A stretch of DNA of 34,955 bases from an uncultured Clostridia bacterium (GCA_944393505.1 CALYAK010000015.1:1-34955); one strand, 5' to 3'; counted from the stretch's first letter, positions 16,810 through 26,209 are shown. Notes: a model not told the origin generated them from the letters alone. Numbers and translations are program-made.

Positions 16810-19800
16810 TTATTCAACCAAAGTGATTCTTGCATAACCATTTCCACTATGACCTGTTTCTGTTCCACCAGAGGTTGATGGAAAGGATGTATTTCCAGCA
16901 TAGGTTGCTGCATTAGATAAATAATATTGTGAACCTAGCGCATATCCTGATGGCTTATGAGAACTAGAAGTTAATACGTATCCTGATCCTCCACCTCCAC
17001 CTGTAGAGTTGTTTCCCATAGTACCTCCATACCAACCACCACCTCCGTCCTCCTCTTAAGTTGTCTCCCGATCCTCCAGCACCAACTCCAAATCCGGCAC
17101 TAGTACTAGAATTAGATGACGCAGTTATTCCTGTTTGTGTACCCCCTTTACCCGGAACACGATTGCCATATTGATTTGTTGGGGTTCCTCCAGTTGAACC
17201 GCCACCATATCCTCCATTTGAAGTTCCTGTTCCATCATCTGCATTTCCACCACCACCGACCTCCTCCAGCAACGATTACTCGGTAATAATAGGTTGTTCC
17301 TCCAATCCTAAAGTCTGTTCCTCCTCCACCTCCGACCTTCATTCATTTGTGTAGAACTTCCTCCACCATTATAGCCTGCACTTCCACCGGAAGAGTTTCC
17401 ATCTCCGTTTCCTCCAGCTCCTCCTACGTAGGCATAAATAGTTGTTCCCTGAGTCAATGAAACTGTTCCTACTGAGTATCCGCCCTTGCCACCATAGGAT
17501 ACTAATGACTCATTGTTATTTCCCTTTCCATTTCCACCTTGAGCGCCCCATACTTCTAGGATAGCTGTACAATTGCTTGTCGCTTTATAACTTTGTACTC
17601 CTCCTGTATAGGCAAAGTTCTTTACTGTATATGTTAATGAGAATGTTATTCCTGTCTTTGTTGTTGTATTTCCTGCTTTATCTTTTACGATTACTTTTAC
17701 ATTATTCTTTGTTAATGAACTTGGTTTTGAACTAAAATTAAAACTTAATCCTGTATATGTATGTGTATTTGCTGTTGTCGTACTTTGACTTGATGTTCCT
17801 ACTAAATATTGATACGTTCCACTACTTGCTAATCCACTAAATGCATCACTTGCACTTACTCTTACTGATAATGTTGTCGTTCCTATTCCTGTTTTTGTAA
17901 AGCTCGATATTGTTGGTGCTACTGTATCTCTTGTAAAGACTAGGTTGCTACTTACTGCTGTCGTTCTTCCTGATCGGTCATACATATATGCTGTAACTGT
18001 CCACTTTCCATCTGCTGTTATTGTAAATGTTCCATTGTTTGCGATTTCTACTTCTCCTGTATCTACTACTTGATTTGTTGTTACACTTGTTCCTCCTATT
18101 GCTCCATTTCCTTTTGCTGTTCCTGTTACTCGATAGGTTGCTTTTTTATAGGATGTTACTTCGGTTCCACTAATCTTGATTGTTACATTACTTCTATAAT
18201 AACTAGCCTCTCCTTGCGTTCCACTTGTGATCGTTGGTGTATTAATTGTTGGGTTTATCATATCTCTTGTTACCACAATCCCTTCTGCTACTACCGATTT
18301 TCTTCCTGCTTTATCATATGTATATCCTTTTACGGTCCACCTTCCATCTGCTGCTATTACAAATGTTCCATTGTTTGCGATATCTGTCTCTGTAATATTT
18401 ACTTGTTGTCCGCTTGTGATACTTACTCCTCCTATTGTTCCATTTCCTGTTGCTGTTCCTGTTACCGTATACGTTGTTTTCTTGTAACACGTATCATCTT
18501 GGCTACTTAGTTTTACCGTGATATCACTTCTATAATACGTTTCTTCTCCCATTGTTCCAGATGTTACTTCAATTACTGGTGGTTCTGGGGTTACCGTATC
18601 TCTTGTTACTTCTAATGTATTCGTTGTTACTCTTACATTTTCTTTGTTATACGTATGGATCTTAATCGTCCAGTTTCCATCTGCTCGTATTTGAATTGTC
18701 TTTTCATTTGCCATCTCAATCTCATCTTCACTTAGAGCTACTCCTTTATCATAGTACGTTCCATCCATATTTCCTGCTCCTGTTGTTGTTCCTAAGATCT
18801 GATACGTTACTCTTGAGATATCTACGTTATTCTCATCTTGTCCGGTTATACTTACATCCACATCCGTACTACAATATTTTCTTGCTCCTTCTACTCCTCC
18901 ACTTACCGTATCTCCTACTGTTGGTGTATTACTAATCCAGATTGCTGGTCTTGAGATGACATCACTTGCTGTCATATTTCCTGCTTCATCTTTTACAATC
19001 ATATACATATCATAGGTCTTACTTTGATCTAATCCTGTATACAAATATGTTGTTTCTTGGCTTAAGTTATCCGTATACGTCATATTCGGTGCTAATTTAT
19101 GGCGATAAGTATATCTTCCTTCTGTTGCTAGTCCTGATGCATAATCTTCTGCTGCCATACTGATTCGGAATCCTTCTCCTATTACTTGCTCTCCTTTATA
19201 CAGCGTTACAATTGGTCTTGATGCATCTCTTCTTACATTTAAGGTTGGTGCTGTTGATAGTCTCATTCCTCCACTATCATACGTATATGCTACAATTGCA
19301 AAACTTCCATCAATGGCAATTCGGAAAGTTGTACCATTGGCAATCTCTACTTCTCCAGTATCCACTTCTCCTGCTTGATATTCCGTATTTCCGATTGTTC
19401 CATTACTATATGCTGTTCCTCTTACTCGGTAGGTTACTCTGGAGGATCCCGTATCCGTTCCTAATACACGTAGCGTGATATTACTCGTATACCAATCATT
19501 TTGTCCCATATTTCCACTCGCTACACTGACTGTTACTCCATTTCCTGCTGTTGATCCTGTTTCTCTTTTTAACCACATAATACTGGAGTTTGATTTCTTT
19601 CCTTCTAAGTCATACGAATATGCTGTAATGGTATATTCTCCGTCTTTTGTAAAGGTTAACGTTCCACCGTTTTCTATATCAATCTCTTTAATTAATCCAC
19701 TTGGATAAAGTTCGTTATTGATTTCATCGACCGTTGTCGTTAAGATATATTTGATCTTTAATGTTTTATCCGTTGTTGCAATTTGAATCGTTACATCACT

Positions 19801-20216
19801 TCGGAAAAAACTTGCTGCGATTTCTTCTCCTTCTAGTACCGTAATTGTTGGAGGTACTGCATCTCCTCCAATCATACTTCCATCGCTTCCACCGGTATTG
19901 GTGTTGGTTCCTCCGCTGTTTGATCCTCCTTGGTTTCCACTTCCACCTGTTCCGGATTCTCCTCCTTCAGAGCTTCCTCCAGTATCGGTACCCGGAATAA
20001 TCCCAATTCCGGTATATAGTTCGTTATCTCTTAATTCATTTTGCAATCCCGCTAATTGTTGTTCATCATATTCGGTTTCGTTGGTAATCATATTCTTCGT
20101 ATCTTTTGCTTGAAAGATGATTCCATCTTCTCCAATGACTGCATTTAGAGTGATTCCTGCTAGGATAACAAGCACGACGATTGTTACTAATTGTGCAAAA
20201 AAAGAAAGAATTTCAT
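16810..20216 (-). CDS. Large surface protein: Ig-like repeats plus glycine-rich domain; needs three +1 shifts at CGG
   Basis: About 1134 residues once frames are joined. Order: N-terminal membrane segment (QLVTIVVLVILAGITLN), a Gly/Ser linker (about 19855-20001), five or more related repeats of about 110 residues (YYRSNVTIKISG ... ANNGTFTITADGKWTVTAY...YDRSGR), two other Ig-like modules (SASDAFSGLASSGTYQY), then a glycine-rich domain (FAYTGGVQS, EVWGAQGG, GGKGGYSVG, GYNGGG) ending GYARITLVE. The glycine-rich part is broken into three frames. At 17334, 17258 and 17047 an extra C before a Gly codon makes in-frame CGG, and skipping it restores NEG-GGGGTDFR, VAGGG-GGGN and RGG-GGGGWYGG. Near the start, ATG 20214-20216 with AAAGGA is one T out of frame across a T7 run (20197-20203). 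The only in-frame conventional start is GTG 20173-20175, which cuts the membrane segment. It follows xerD by 44 bases. A surface adhesin or structural role is inference. Confidence 0.75.
17045..17047 (-). other. Putative +1 recoding site, GGA-CGG (glycine-rich gene, site 3)
   Basis: In the frame coming from site 2 the codons read AGA GGA CGG AGG. Skipping the C at 17047 gives GGA GGA GGT GGT GGT TGG TAT GGA and runs open to the stop at 16810. Without the shift, a stop follows before 16964. Confidence 0.7.
17256..17258 (-). other. Putative +1 recoding site, GGT-CGG (glycine-rich gene, site 2)
   Basis: In the frame after site 1 the codons read GCT GGA GGA GGT CGG TGG. Skipping the C at 17258 gives the Gly run and continues GGNADDGTGTSNGGYGGG. 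This is the only one of the seven sites where the +1 codon is GGT and not GGA. Confidence 0.7.
17332..17334 (-). other. Putative +1 recoding site, GGT-CGG (glycine-rich gene, site 1)
   Basis: Codons read AAT GAA GGT CGG AGG. In frame zero the protein would end eight codons later (17308). Skipping the C at 17334 gives GGA GGT GGA GGA GGA ACA GAC, the GGGGGTDFR motif expected of this glycine-rich domain. Confidence 0.7.
17817..18030 (-). repeat. DNA segment shared with the second glycine-rich gene
   Basis: This part, encoding ADGKWTVTAYMYDRSGR through SASDAFSGLA, is nearly the same at DNA level as 34740-34955 of the second surface protein gene. This points to recent duplication or gene conversion. 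Within the gene itself, further copies of the roughly 330-base repeat unit run from about 17930 to 19860. Confidence 0.7.
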
Positions 20217-20260
20217 TTTGAAATCCTTTCTTTCTATTTTTTTATTTACTTTTTATTATT

Positions 20261-21142
20261 CTATGCTCTTGGATGGGCTTTCTTATATACATTCTTTAAT
20301 CCTTGATTTTGGAATTGCATATATACTTGAGTAGATGAAATATCGGAATGTCCAAGCATTGTTTGAATTGCTTTTAAATCTGCTCCATTTTGTAAAAGAT
20401 GCGTTGCAAAAGAATGTCTTAAAACATGTGGTGTAATATCTTTGGAAATGTGAGCTTGTTCTTTGTAGTATTTGACAATTTTCCAGAATCCTTGTCTAGT
20501 TAAACGTTTTCCATTAATATTAACAAATAGAGCTTCTTCATTTTCATCTTTTACAAGAATTGGTCTTGCATTATCAATATATTCTTTTAAAGCTTTTGCG
20601 GAAATCGATCCGATTGGAATATTTCTTTGCTTATTTTGATTGGTGCAAGTAACGAATCCTTCTTTTAAGTTTACGTCATCTCGATTTAGGTTGATAATTT
20701 CTGTAACTCGCATTCCAGTAGCATAAGCAAGTTCTAGCATAGCTTTATCTCTGGATCCTTTTAAATCCACATTCTTAGGTTGTTCTAGTAATAGCTCTAC
20801 TTCTTGGGAAGTCAAAATGCTTGGCACTCTCTTTTCAATTTTTGGAGCTTGTAGATTCGCAGTTGGATCTTCTTTTATTTTTCGATTTCTTAATAAGAAT
20901 TGATAAAAAGAACGAATTGTTGCTAAATTTCTAGAAATCGTAGATGGTTTTTTTCCAATTTCACTCAAATGATCTAGGTATTTTTTCAAATCACTTTGAT
21001 CTGCTTTTGCATAGTTAATTTTGTTTTCCTCTACATAATCTTGGTATTGTAAAATATCTCTTTCATATGATTGTAATGTGTTATTTGATAACTTCTTATC
21101 ATTTTGCAAAAATTCTAAAAAAAGTTTGATTTGTTTTTCCAT
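20261..21142 (-). CDS. xerD: Tyrosine recombinase XerD/XerC family
   Basis: Site-specific recombinase that resolves chromosome dimers at dif. 293 residues: an N-terminal SAM-like core-binding domain (1-90) and a catalytic domain with the full active-site set: Arg in ATGMRVTEI, His-x-x-Arg in PHVLRHSFATHLL, His in MLGHSDISSTQ and the nucleophile Tyr in QVYMQF. ATG start. It lies near spoIIM and the endonuclease Q gene, as in Bacillus genomes, which supports XerD rather than a phage integrase. No attachment sites or phage genes are near. Confidence 0.92.
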   Translation of the reverse strand: MEKQIKLFLEFLQNDKKLSNNTLQSYERDILQYQDYVEENKINYAKADQSDLKKYLDHLSEIGKKPSTISRNLATIRSFYQFLLRNRKIKEDPTANLQAPKIEKRVPSILTSQEVELLLEQPKNVDLKGSRDKAMLELAYATGMRVTEIINLNRDDVNLKEGFVTCTNQNKQRNIPIGSISAKALKEYIDNARPILVKDENEEALFVNINGKRLTRQGFWKIVKYYKEQAHISKDITPHVLRHSFATHLLQNGADLKAIQTMLGHSDISSTQVYMQFQNQGLKNVYKKAHPRA

Positions 21143-21225
21143 TATCGTTCCCCTACTCTGTTTTCATATTTGTACATTCATGGCTGTACAGAGCCTTTTT
21201 TAATTTACATAATTTAATCATTTAT

Positions 21226-21254
21226 GTTATATCAAATTTGCTTTTAAAAGTAAA
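21226..21254 (-). promoter_or_regulatory. Candidate sigma-A promoter of xerD
   Basis: Minus strand: TTTACT (21249-21254), 17 bases, TATAAC (21226-21231). The leader would be about 75 bases. Confidence 0.5.
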
Positions 21255-21288
21255 TATCTTTTCTTAATTTTTTCAAGAAAATCTTATC

Positions 21289-21933
21289 TTAGTATAACGG
21301 AATTGTTAGTAAAAAAATACTGGTGGAAAGATATACTTCTACAAGTGTGCCAACACTAAAGATTCCTGCTAAAATTAAGCTCATCATGCTATGTTTATAG
21401 ATTTCGAATTTAATATTTTCCTTTCGATGATCTTTCAAAATTGCTTGATACAATTTCATACCACTAACTCCAAGAAAAAGTAGGCATGGGATAAAAATGA
21501 TATTTTGCAGGAAGATCGAACTTAAAGCAAAAATACTTCCTTTTTGAATTCCTAAACTAGCAATTACTGCCGCAACAGAATAACCGAGTGAAAATCCTTT
21601 GTATAGTATGACTCCGAGAACAACTGGCATTCCAATTACCGTTGATCCAGCAAACCATAACAACAATACTAAGCCTAGATTTTCCATTAAATTTTGTTTC
21701 ACTAAACTCATTCGATCAATACGAGCATTTCCTTGTTTTAGTACATCGATAAAGTTTTGAATATAGTTTTGAACTTGTGTCTGGGAATCTCCTTCTAGGT
21801 TATTCACATAACTAACGCCTAAAACAATCCCAATTAAGAAAATGATAAAGATTAATAAAAATTGTCGCAGATTATGGATCACATAGTCCGTAATCACGGT
21901 TATGATTTGGTTTCTTCTTTCCCTTTTTCTCAT
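21289..21933 (-). CDS. spoIIM: Stage II sporulation protein M
   Basis: Membrane subunit of the SpoIIDMP complex that remodels peptidoglycan during engulfment of the forespore. 214 residues, the same length as in Bacillus. Helices are seen at about 25-46, 85-110 (LGLVLLLWFAGSTVIGMPVV), 115-135, 145-165 and at the C-terminus. I choose ATG 21931-21933 (MRKRERRN), six bases after a perfect GGAGG. The upstream in-frame ATG at 21976-21978 has no ribosome binding site. Located between the endonuclease Q gene and xerD, as commonly in spore formers. Confidence 0.92.
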   Translation of the reverse strand: MRKRERRNQIITVITDYVIHNLRQFLLIFIIFLIGIVLGVSYVNNLEGDSQTQVQNYIQNFIDVLKQGNARIDRMSLVKQNLMENLGLVLLLWFAGSTVIGMPVVLGVILYKGFSLGYSVAAVIASLGIQKGSIFALSSIFLQNIIFIPCLLFLGVSGMKLYQAILKDHRKENIKFEIYKHSMMSLILAGIFSVGTLVEVYLSTSIFLLTIPLY

Positions 21934-22002
21934 GTGTTTCCTCCATTTGTTTCTTAACAAATGTCTATTCGAAAACATAAGAAATATGACTTAAAATTAT
22001 TT

Positions 22003-23196
22003 TTAACAAGCAGTTAACTTTCCATAGACTCCTCCGCCACCTGCTTGAATTTCCATTTTCCCTTCTCTTGCTTTCATAATCGTTTTGGCAACTTTTTCTC
22101 CTACGACTCCTTCAATATCATCTTCCGATAACTTATGTAGAATGGTCATTTCTGTTTGGAAAGTATCTAATAATTTATCAATTGTTTTTCCTCCCACCCC
22201 TGGAATAAAGGTAAGTGGAATTTGATAGATGTATGGTGGCCTAAAACTTGGACTTTGTGTTGTTGGTTTATCTTTGATTTCTTCAATACGATCAAACACG
22301 CCCATGGTAATTTTACTACTATCACAATCCGGACATCTTCTTACTGGTGGTTCTCCTTCAATTGGTTTATTGCATACTTCACAGAAAGTACGGTGATATT
22401 TTCCAAGCTTTGGATCTAAGCCATAATTCGCTACGATTTTTCTTCCATCCTCATTTCGAATTGCTTTTAAGAATTCTTTAAAACTAATATCTTCTAATAA
22501 AAGTTTGTTGTATTCTCTTGCAATCTTTGGCAAAGAATGGGCATCCGAATTGGTTAAAAATGTTTTGGTTTCCAGTTCAGAAATCATATCTGCCAAAAAG
22601 GTATCCGAACTTAATCCTAATTCAATCGTTGGAACACGATTAAATTTTTCACGGAAGATTTTACTTAATCGATCTGTACAATTTCCATAAAAGCTTTTAT
22701 GTGGTGTAAAAGCATGAGCTGGAATTAAGATTCCATGATATTTCTCTACAATATCGATTAACTCATAAGCAGAAATATCTGCTCTTTGTGAACTTAGGGT
22801 CATGTTTTTAATATGATTTTCCATTTCTTTTGAAAAAGCTTTGATATCAGCAAGTTTTGGGAAATAGCAAAGATTATGAGCACTTCCTGTTTTTCCTTGA
22901 TCATTTACTTCCGATGTCTCAATTTCACTTCCTAAGATAATACAGACCTTATTTTTATAAATAATGCCTCCATCTTCAATTTCATAAGCTTCTCCATTTT
23001 TTAAGAATTGCTCGATATCTTCAATCACATATGGAGAAGCACAATCAATAATTCCTACCATATTGATTCCTTTACGATCTGCACATTCTTTGGCAATATT
23101 TGCAAAATTTAAGGATCTTGCAGCCGTTATTTTAATTGGTTTTCCTTTTTCACTTCTTCCGATGTGAACATGTAAATCTGCAAAAACTTCATTCAT
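22003..23196 (-). CDS. Endonuclease Q family protein (PHP domain, YqxK-like)
   Basis: Predicted DNA repair nuclease that nicks 5' to deaminated or abasic bases. 397 residues: an N-terminal PHP domain with FADLHVHIGRSEKGKP, GIIDCASP, PAHAFTPHKSFYG and TNSDAHSLPK as metal ligands, a zinc ribbon (CEVC...CPDC, about 280-300), and a C-terminal helix-hairpin-helix region (FIPGVGGKTIDKLL, about 340). This order is that of EndoQ proteins of archaea and some Bacillales. It stands next to spoIIM as yqxK does in Bacillus. ATG start with AGAGGGAAAG upstream. Biochemical activity is inferred from the family. Confidence 0.88.
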   Translation of the reverse strand: MNEVFADLHVHIGRSEKGKPIKITAARSLNFANIAKECADRKGINMVGIIDCASPYVIEDIEQFLKNGEAYEIEDGGIIYKNKVCIILGSEIETSEVNDQGKTGSAHNLCYFPKLADIKAFSKEMENHIKNMTLSSQRADISAYELIDIVEKYHGILIPAHAFTPHKSFYGNCTDRLSKIFREKFNRVPTIELGLSSDTFLADMISELETKTFLTNSDAHSLPKIAREYNKLLLEDISFKEFLKAIRNEDGRKIVANYGLDPKLGKYHRTFCEVCNKPIEGEPPVRRCPDCDSSKITMGVFDRIEEIKDKPTTQSPSFRPPYIYQIPLTFIPGVGGKTIDKLLDTFQTEMTILHKLSEDDIEGVVGEKVAKTIMKAREGKMEIQAGGGGVYGKLTAC

Positions 23197-23230
23197 TTTT
23201 CTTTCCCTCTTTTCATTTTGTCTAATAAAG

Positions 23231-23258
23231 AAGAGATTGAAAAAAAGCTCAATCTCTT
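23231..23258. terminator. Hairpin upstream of the endonuclease Q gene
   Basis: Perfect 10-bp stem AAGAGATTGA (23231-23240) / TCAATCTCTT (23249-23258) between the unknown 283-residue gene and the endonuclease Q gene. On the minus strand only a weak T-containing stretch follows, so it may be a partial terminator. Confidence 0.5.
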
Positions 23259-23278
23259 ATCTTTATCTTTCGTATCCT

Positions 23279-24130
23279 TTATTTCTTTAAAAATTCTCTT
23301 TCGTCCATCTTTCTTAAAGTTTCAATATCAGATGCAGTTGGAATAATCTCTTCTTCTTTGACAACTTCTTGATTTTCTGCATCTTCAATCGCAAGTTTGG
23401 CCATTTCATACAAACGAGAAGCTGTTTTAATGCTAACGGTTAATTGTTTTTCTCGATCATACATGGTCAATAAGTCTTGTCTTCGGCTTGCAATTTTATT
23501 AAATTCTTCCGAAAACTCACTGATAATTCCCTTTCCAATTCTAGAAGTACCAATGATACTGTTATTTTCTGGATTTTGATTTGAATGATAATTGGTTGTG
23601 ATTTTTTCCATATCTTGTACAAAATTTTTAAATACTTTTAAATATTGATTGTTACAATCCTTTAAATTGCGATATTCTAGTAATACTAAAGCATCTTCTA
23701 CTTTAAATGCCACTCTTTCTGGTCTGTTTAATAGCATACCACCAAATTGATCCATTAGTTCTAAAATATCTGCTTCTAGTTCTCTTGGTGTCGAACCACT
23801 ATATCGATTAACTTGCTCGCAGGTTCGACAAAATTTATCATTAAATCCTAGTAATTTTAAATATTCTGCACCTTCTTTTGCAAAAGAACGAACTTTACTG
23901 ATATCACTTGGATTTTCTACTTTTTTGCAATTACATAATAAATTGGCAGTAAGAGTTAAGTTTTGTTCAATGTCTAAATTGGTTTCATCTAGAAATAGTT
24001 TTAACAATAGCGTTTTGAACACAACCGATGGGTCAAAGAATAGATTTGCTTTTTTTCTTAGATAATACATAATCTCTAATTTTTTAACCCAATCTCTTTC
24101 TGCAAGAATATAATCAGCAAAACTTTCCAT
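23279..24130 (-). CDS. Protein of unknown function, 283 residues
   Basis: Soluble, charged, mostly helical protein without signal or membrane segment. A cluster of Cys stands at LLCNCKK and FCRTCEQV, which could bind metal. The stretch ELEADILELMDQFGGMLLNRPERVAFKVEDAL loosely recalls the second half of HD-GYP domains ('aD.yDAl.s.RpYR.a') but without the catalytic His-Asp pair, so at most a degenerate copy. The C-terminal part (about 190-283) looks like coiled coil. ATG start; it shares orientation with coaE and the endonuclease Q gene but is set off by hairpins on both sides. I do not recognise the family with confidence. Confidence 0.75.
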   Translation of the reverse strand: MESFADYILAERDWVKKLEIMYYLRKKANLFFDPSVVFKTLLLKLFLDETNLDIEQNLTLTANLLCNCKKVENPSDISKVRSFAKEGAEYLKLLGFNDKFCRTCEQVNRYSGSTPRELEADILELMDQFGGMLLNRPERVAFKVEDALVLLEYRNLKDCNNQYLKVFKNFVQDMEKITTNYHSNQNPENNSIIGTSRIGKGIISEFSEEFNKIASRRQDLLTMYDREKQLTVSIKTASRLYEMAKLAIEDAENQEVVKEEEIIPTASDIETLRKMDEREFLKK

Positions 24131-24211
24131 ATTCTTACCTCCAAAGATTTTTTGACCTAATCTTTTCCCTTTTATTATATGCGAATTACCAAATCAGTTC
24201 AAGAATGTTAC

Positions 24212-24258
24212 AAAAAAGTAACAGAAGTGTAATCTGTTTGAAACATGTTACACTTCTG
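24212..24258 (-). terminator. Terminator of the tmcAL-coaE transcript
   Basis: Perfect 11-bp stem CAGAAGTGTAA (24222-24232) / TTACACTTCTG (24248-24258), followed on the minus strand by TTACTTTTTTG. Confidence 0.75.
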
Positions 24259-24261
24259 CCT

Positions 24262-24846
24262 TTATATCTCAAATAATTTGCTATTTTGGATCTGTTTTTT
24301 GATATCTTCAATTCGATCGTTATTCTCAATAATATAATCACATCTTGCTTTGAAAAAATCGTTGTTTTCTTGAATATTTAACCTTTGTTCTGCGACTTCT
24401 TTGGAAATTTGATCTCTTTTGCAGATACGTTCGATTTGTAAATCTTTTTGCGAAATAATACCAATGGTATAATCGCAAAGTTTGTCTAGTTCTGCCTCAA
24501 ATAAAAGTGGAGCATCAATGATCACTAATTTCTCGGTTGTTGTTTCGACAATTTTTTTTACCTTTTTTACAATATGATTAAAGGTATATCCATTTAACAT
24601 TTTTCTTTTTTGGTCATCGGTATAAATCAAATCTGCTAATTTTTTTCGATTTAATTCTCCATCTTCCGTTAAAATCGTCTTTCCAAAAATATTGGCAATT
24701 CCTTCTACATAAGAACTTCCTTTTTTCGAAAGTTCTTTCGCTATTTTGTCTGCATTGATAATACAAACATCATAAAGTTCTTCAATGATTTCACAAACCG
24801 TGCTTTTCCCAGCACCAGAACTTCCTGTTATTCCAATTACTTTCAT
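24262..24846 (-). CDS. coaE: Dephospho-CoA kinase
   Basis: Last step of coenzyme A synthesis: phosphorylates the ribose 3'-hydroxyl of dephospho-CoA. 194 residues: P-loop GITGSSGAGKSTV (5-17), INADKIAKEL, VIIDAPLLFEAEL (the conserved 'd.PLLfE') and RICKRDQISKEVAEQRL in the lid region. ATG start with GAGGAAAG upstream. It follows tmcAL by 10 bases in one operon and ends before a strong terminator. Confidence 0.95.
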   Translation of the reverse strand: MKVIGITGSSGAGKSTVCEIIEELYDVCIINADKIAKELSKKGSSYVEGIANIFGKTILTEDGELNRKKLADLIYTDDQKRKMLNGYTFNHIVKKVKKIVETTTEKLVIIDAPLLFEAELDKLCDYTIGIISQKDLQIERICKRDQISKEVAEQRLNIQENNDFFKARCDYIIENNDRIEDIKKQIQNSKLFEI

Positions 24847-24856
24847 AAACTTTCCT

Positions 24857-26089
24857 CTATATCACAATTAATTTGTTGGTATAATCCAAATTTGCTTTGG
24901 ATTCATATTCATAGCCTAAAGTATAGGTGTCAGTAGCAAATAAATCAATCTCAAGCATTCTTCGAGTTTGCTTATTCGGATTTGTATCCATGAATTTCTT
25001 AACCGAAGTAATCAGTTGAATTTTCGGGTTTCGTCGAACAATTTCTGATAATAGCTCTTTTCCTTTATCATTAAATCCTAACACACGTAAATATGGTGTC
25101 ATTTTTCGGGACATTTCCATTGTTTTTCGGTCAATTCCAAGTAATGCATATACTAAAATTCTTTGAATTCTCGTTTGTGTATGTCTTTTCGATTTTACCA
25201 TATTCACTAAGTCTCGAATATTATTACAACTCGATGCAGCCTCTTTAATGCTATATTCTAACCCTTCTGATACATCTGGAATCTCTGCAATTTCCTTTAC
25301 TGACATTTTTCTTAAGTTGTATAAAATGATGGATTCATATTTTCCTAAATCTAAAACAATATTTCCTCTTTTCATTTCTTCACGAAGTAATTGATAAGCT
25401 GCTCTTGGCATTACTTTTCGAATTTCGTCAAATTGTTCAAATTGGACTAATTTGCGAATTGCTGTTGCACTTGCAAATTCATCCACAATTTTTTCTTCAT
25501 GATAAAATACTTTTTTTCGTTGGATTCCTAAAGGCATCATATAGCTTTTGGTTCTTTTTAATGCTTTTAAGTACTCAATTGCTAAAATATTATTTGCTCC
25601 TGATAAAATATTCGCATAGCGTTTAATATCATTTAAATACATCATTAAAGCATTTTCTCTTGCTTTTGGGTACGAGATTCCTTTGCTTAACTCATGGTTT
25701 AGCATAGTAATATATTCTTTTGGTTCTTGATAAAGAACATTTGCAATATTATTTAAAGTTGAAACATCATTTGCTTCCATTCCAAAAGAAAGATTCGTTA
25801 CAAGTCCTGTACTATTTAAAATTTTGACAGCACCTTCCGCAAAGTTTTCTGCACTCGATACACTATAAATGGTCGGCAACTCTAAAATCAAATCAACACC
25901 ACAGTTTAGTGCCATTTCTGCCTTTGTCCATTTATTAACTAAGGAAGTACCTCCTCTTTGAGCAAAGTTACCGGTCATAACACAAATCGAATATTGGCAA
26001 TCAGATTTTTGTTTTGACTCTTCTAAATGGTATAAATGTCCATTATGAAATGGATTATATTCTGCAATAATCCCAAGAACTCCAGCCAA
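24857..26089 (-). CDS. tmcAL: tRNA(Met) cytidine acetate ligase (YlbM-like)
   Basis: Activates acetate with ATP to make N4-acetylcytidine at the wobble base of elongator tRNA-Met. 410 residues: the nucleotidyltransferase start GVLGIIAEYNPFHNGHLYHL with the HxGH-type motif HNGH, then VMTGNFAQRGG, LVNKWTKAEMAL, GVDLILELP and SFGMEA. I choose the TTG start at 26087-26089 (MAGVLGII), preceded by AAGGAGGGGG. The longer frame to 26170 has no support and would run through the promoter. Divergent from rnhA. Confidence 0.92.
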   Translation of the reverse strand: MAGVLGIIAEYNPFHNGHLYHLEESKQKSDCQYSICVMTGNFAQRGGTSLVNKWTKAEMALNCGVDLILELPTIYSVSSAENFAEGAVKILNSTGLVTNLSFGMEANDVSTLNNIANVLYQEPKEYITMLNHELSKGISYPKARENALMMYLNDIKRYANILSGANNILAIEYLKALKRTKSYMMPLGIQRKKVFYHEEKIVDEFASATAIRKLVQFEQFDEIRKVMPRAAYQLLREEMKRGNIVLDLGKYESIILYNLRKMSVKEIAEIPDVSEGLEYSIKEAASSCNNIRDLVNMVKSKRHTQTRIQRILVYALLGIDRKTMEMSRKMTPYLRVLGFNDKGKELLSEIVRRNPKIQLITSVKKFMDTNPNKQTRRMLEIDLFATDTYTLGYEYESKANLDYTNKLIVI

Positions 26090-26117
26090 CTTTTCCCCCT
26101 CCTTGCTCCAAAATCTC

Positions 26118-26146
26118 TTGTACTTCACTTGATTTGTTGATATAAT
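26118..26146 (+). promoter_or_regulatory. Sigma-A promoter of rnhA
   Basis: TTGTAC (26118-26123), 17 bases, TATAAT (26141-26146). It shares its -10 DNA with the divergent tmcAL promoter. Confidence 0.7.
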
Positions 26147-26170
26147 ATCATAAAAACTTTCGTTTTTCAA
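26142..26170 (-). promoter_or_regulatory. Sigma-A promoter of tmcAL-coaE
   Basis: Minus strand: TTGAAA (26165-26170), 17 bases, TATTAT (26142-26147). The -10 element overlaps that of rnhA on the other strand, so the two promoters should exclude each other. Confidence 0.6.
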
Positions 26171-26209
26171 TCATATCACAAGAGATTATTTAAAGAGGAG
26201 ATTAATTGA

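Noticed and set aside
17272..20175. Plus-strand frames rich in Cys, Leu or Ser opposite the surface protein genes
   Set aside because: These are mirror frames of repetitive Gly/Thr-rich coding sequence on the minus strand, without starts or motifs.
16810..20216. Calling the first glycine-rich gene a plain pseudogene
   Set aside because: Apart from three identical C insertions and the T7 question, about 1130 codons are open, and the terminator and C-terminus are intact.
20261..21142. XerD as an integrase of a mobile element
   Set aside because: No phage or plasmid genes or attachment repeats nearby; position near spoIIM fits the housekeeping recombinase.
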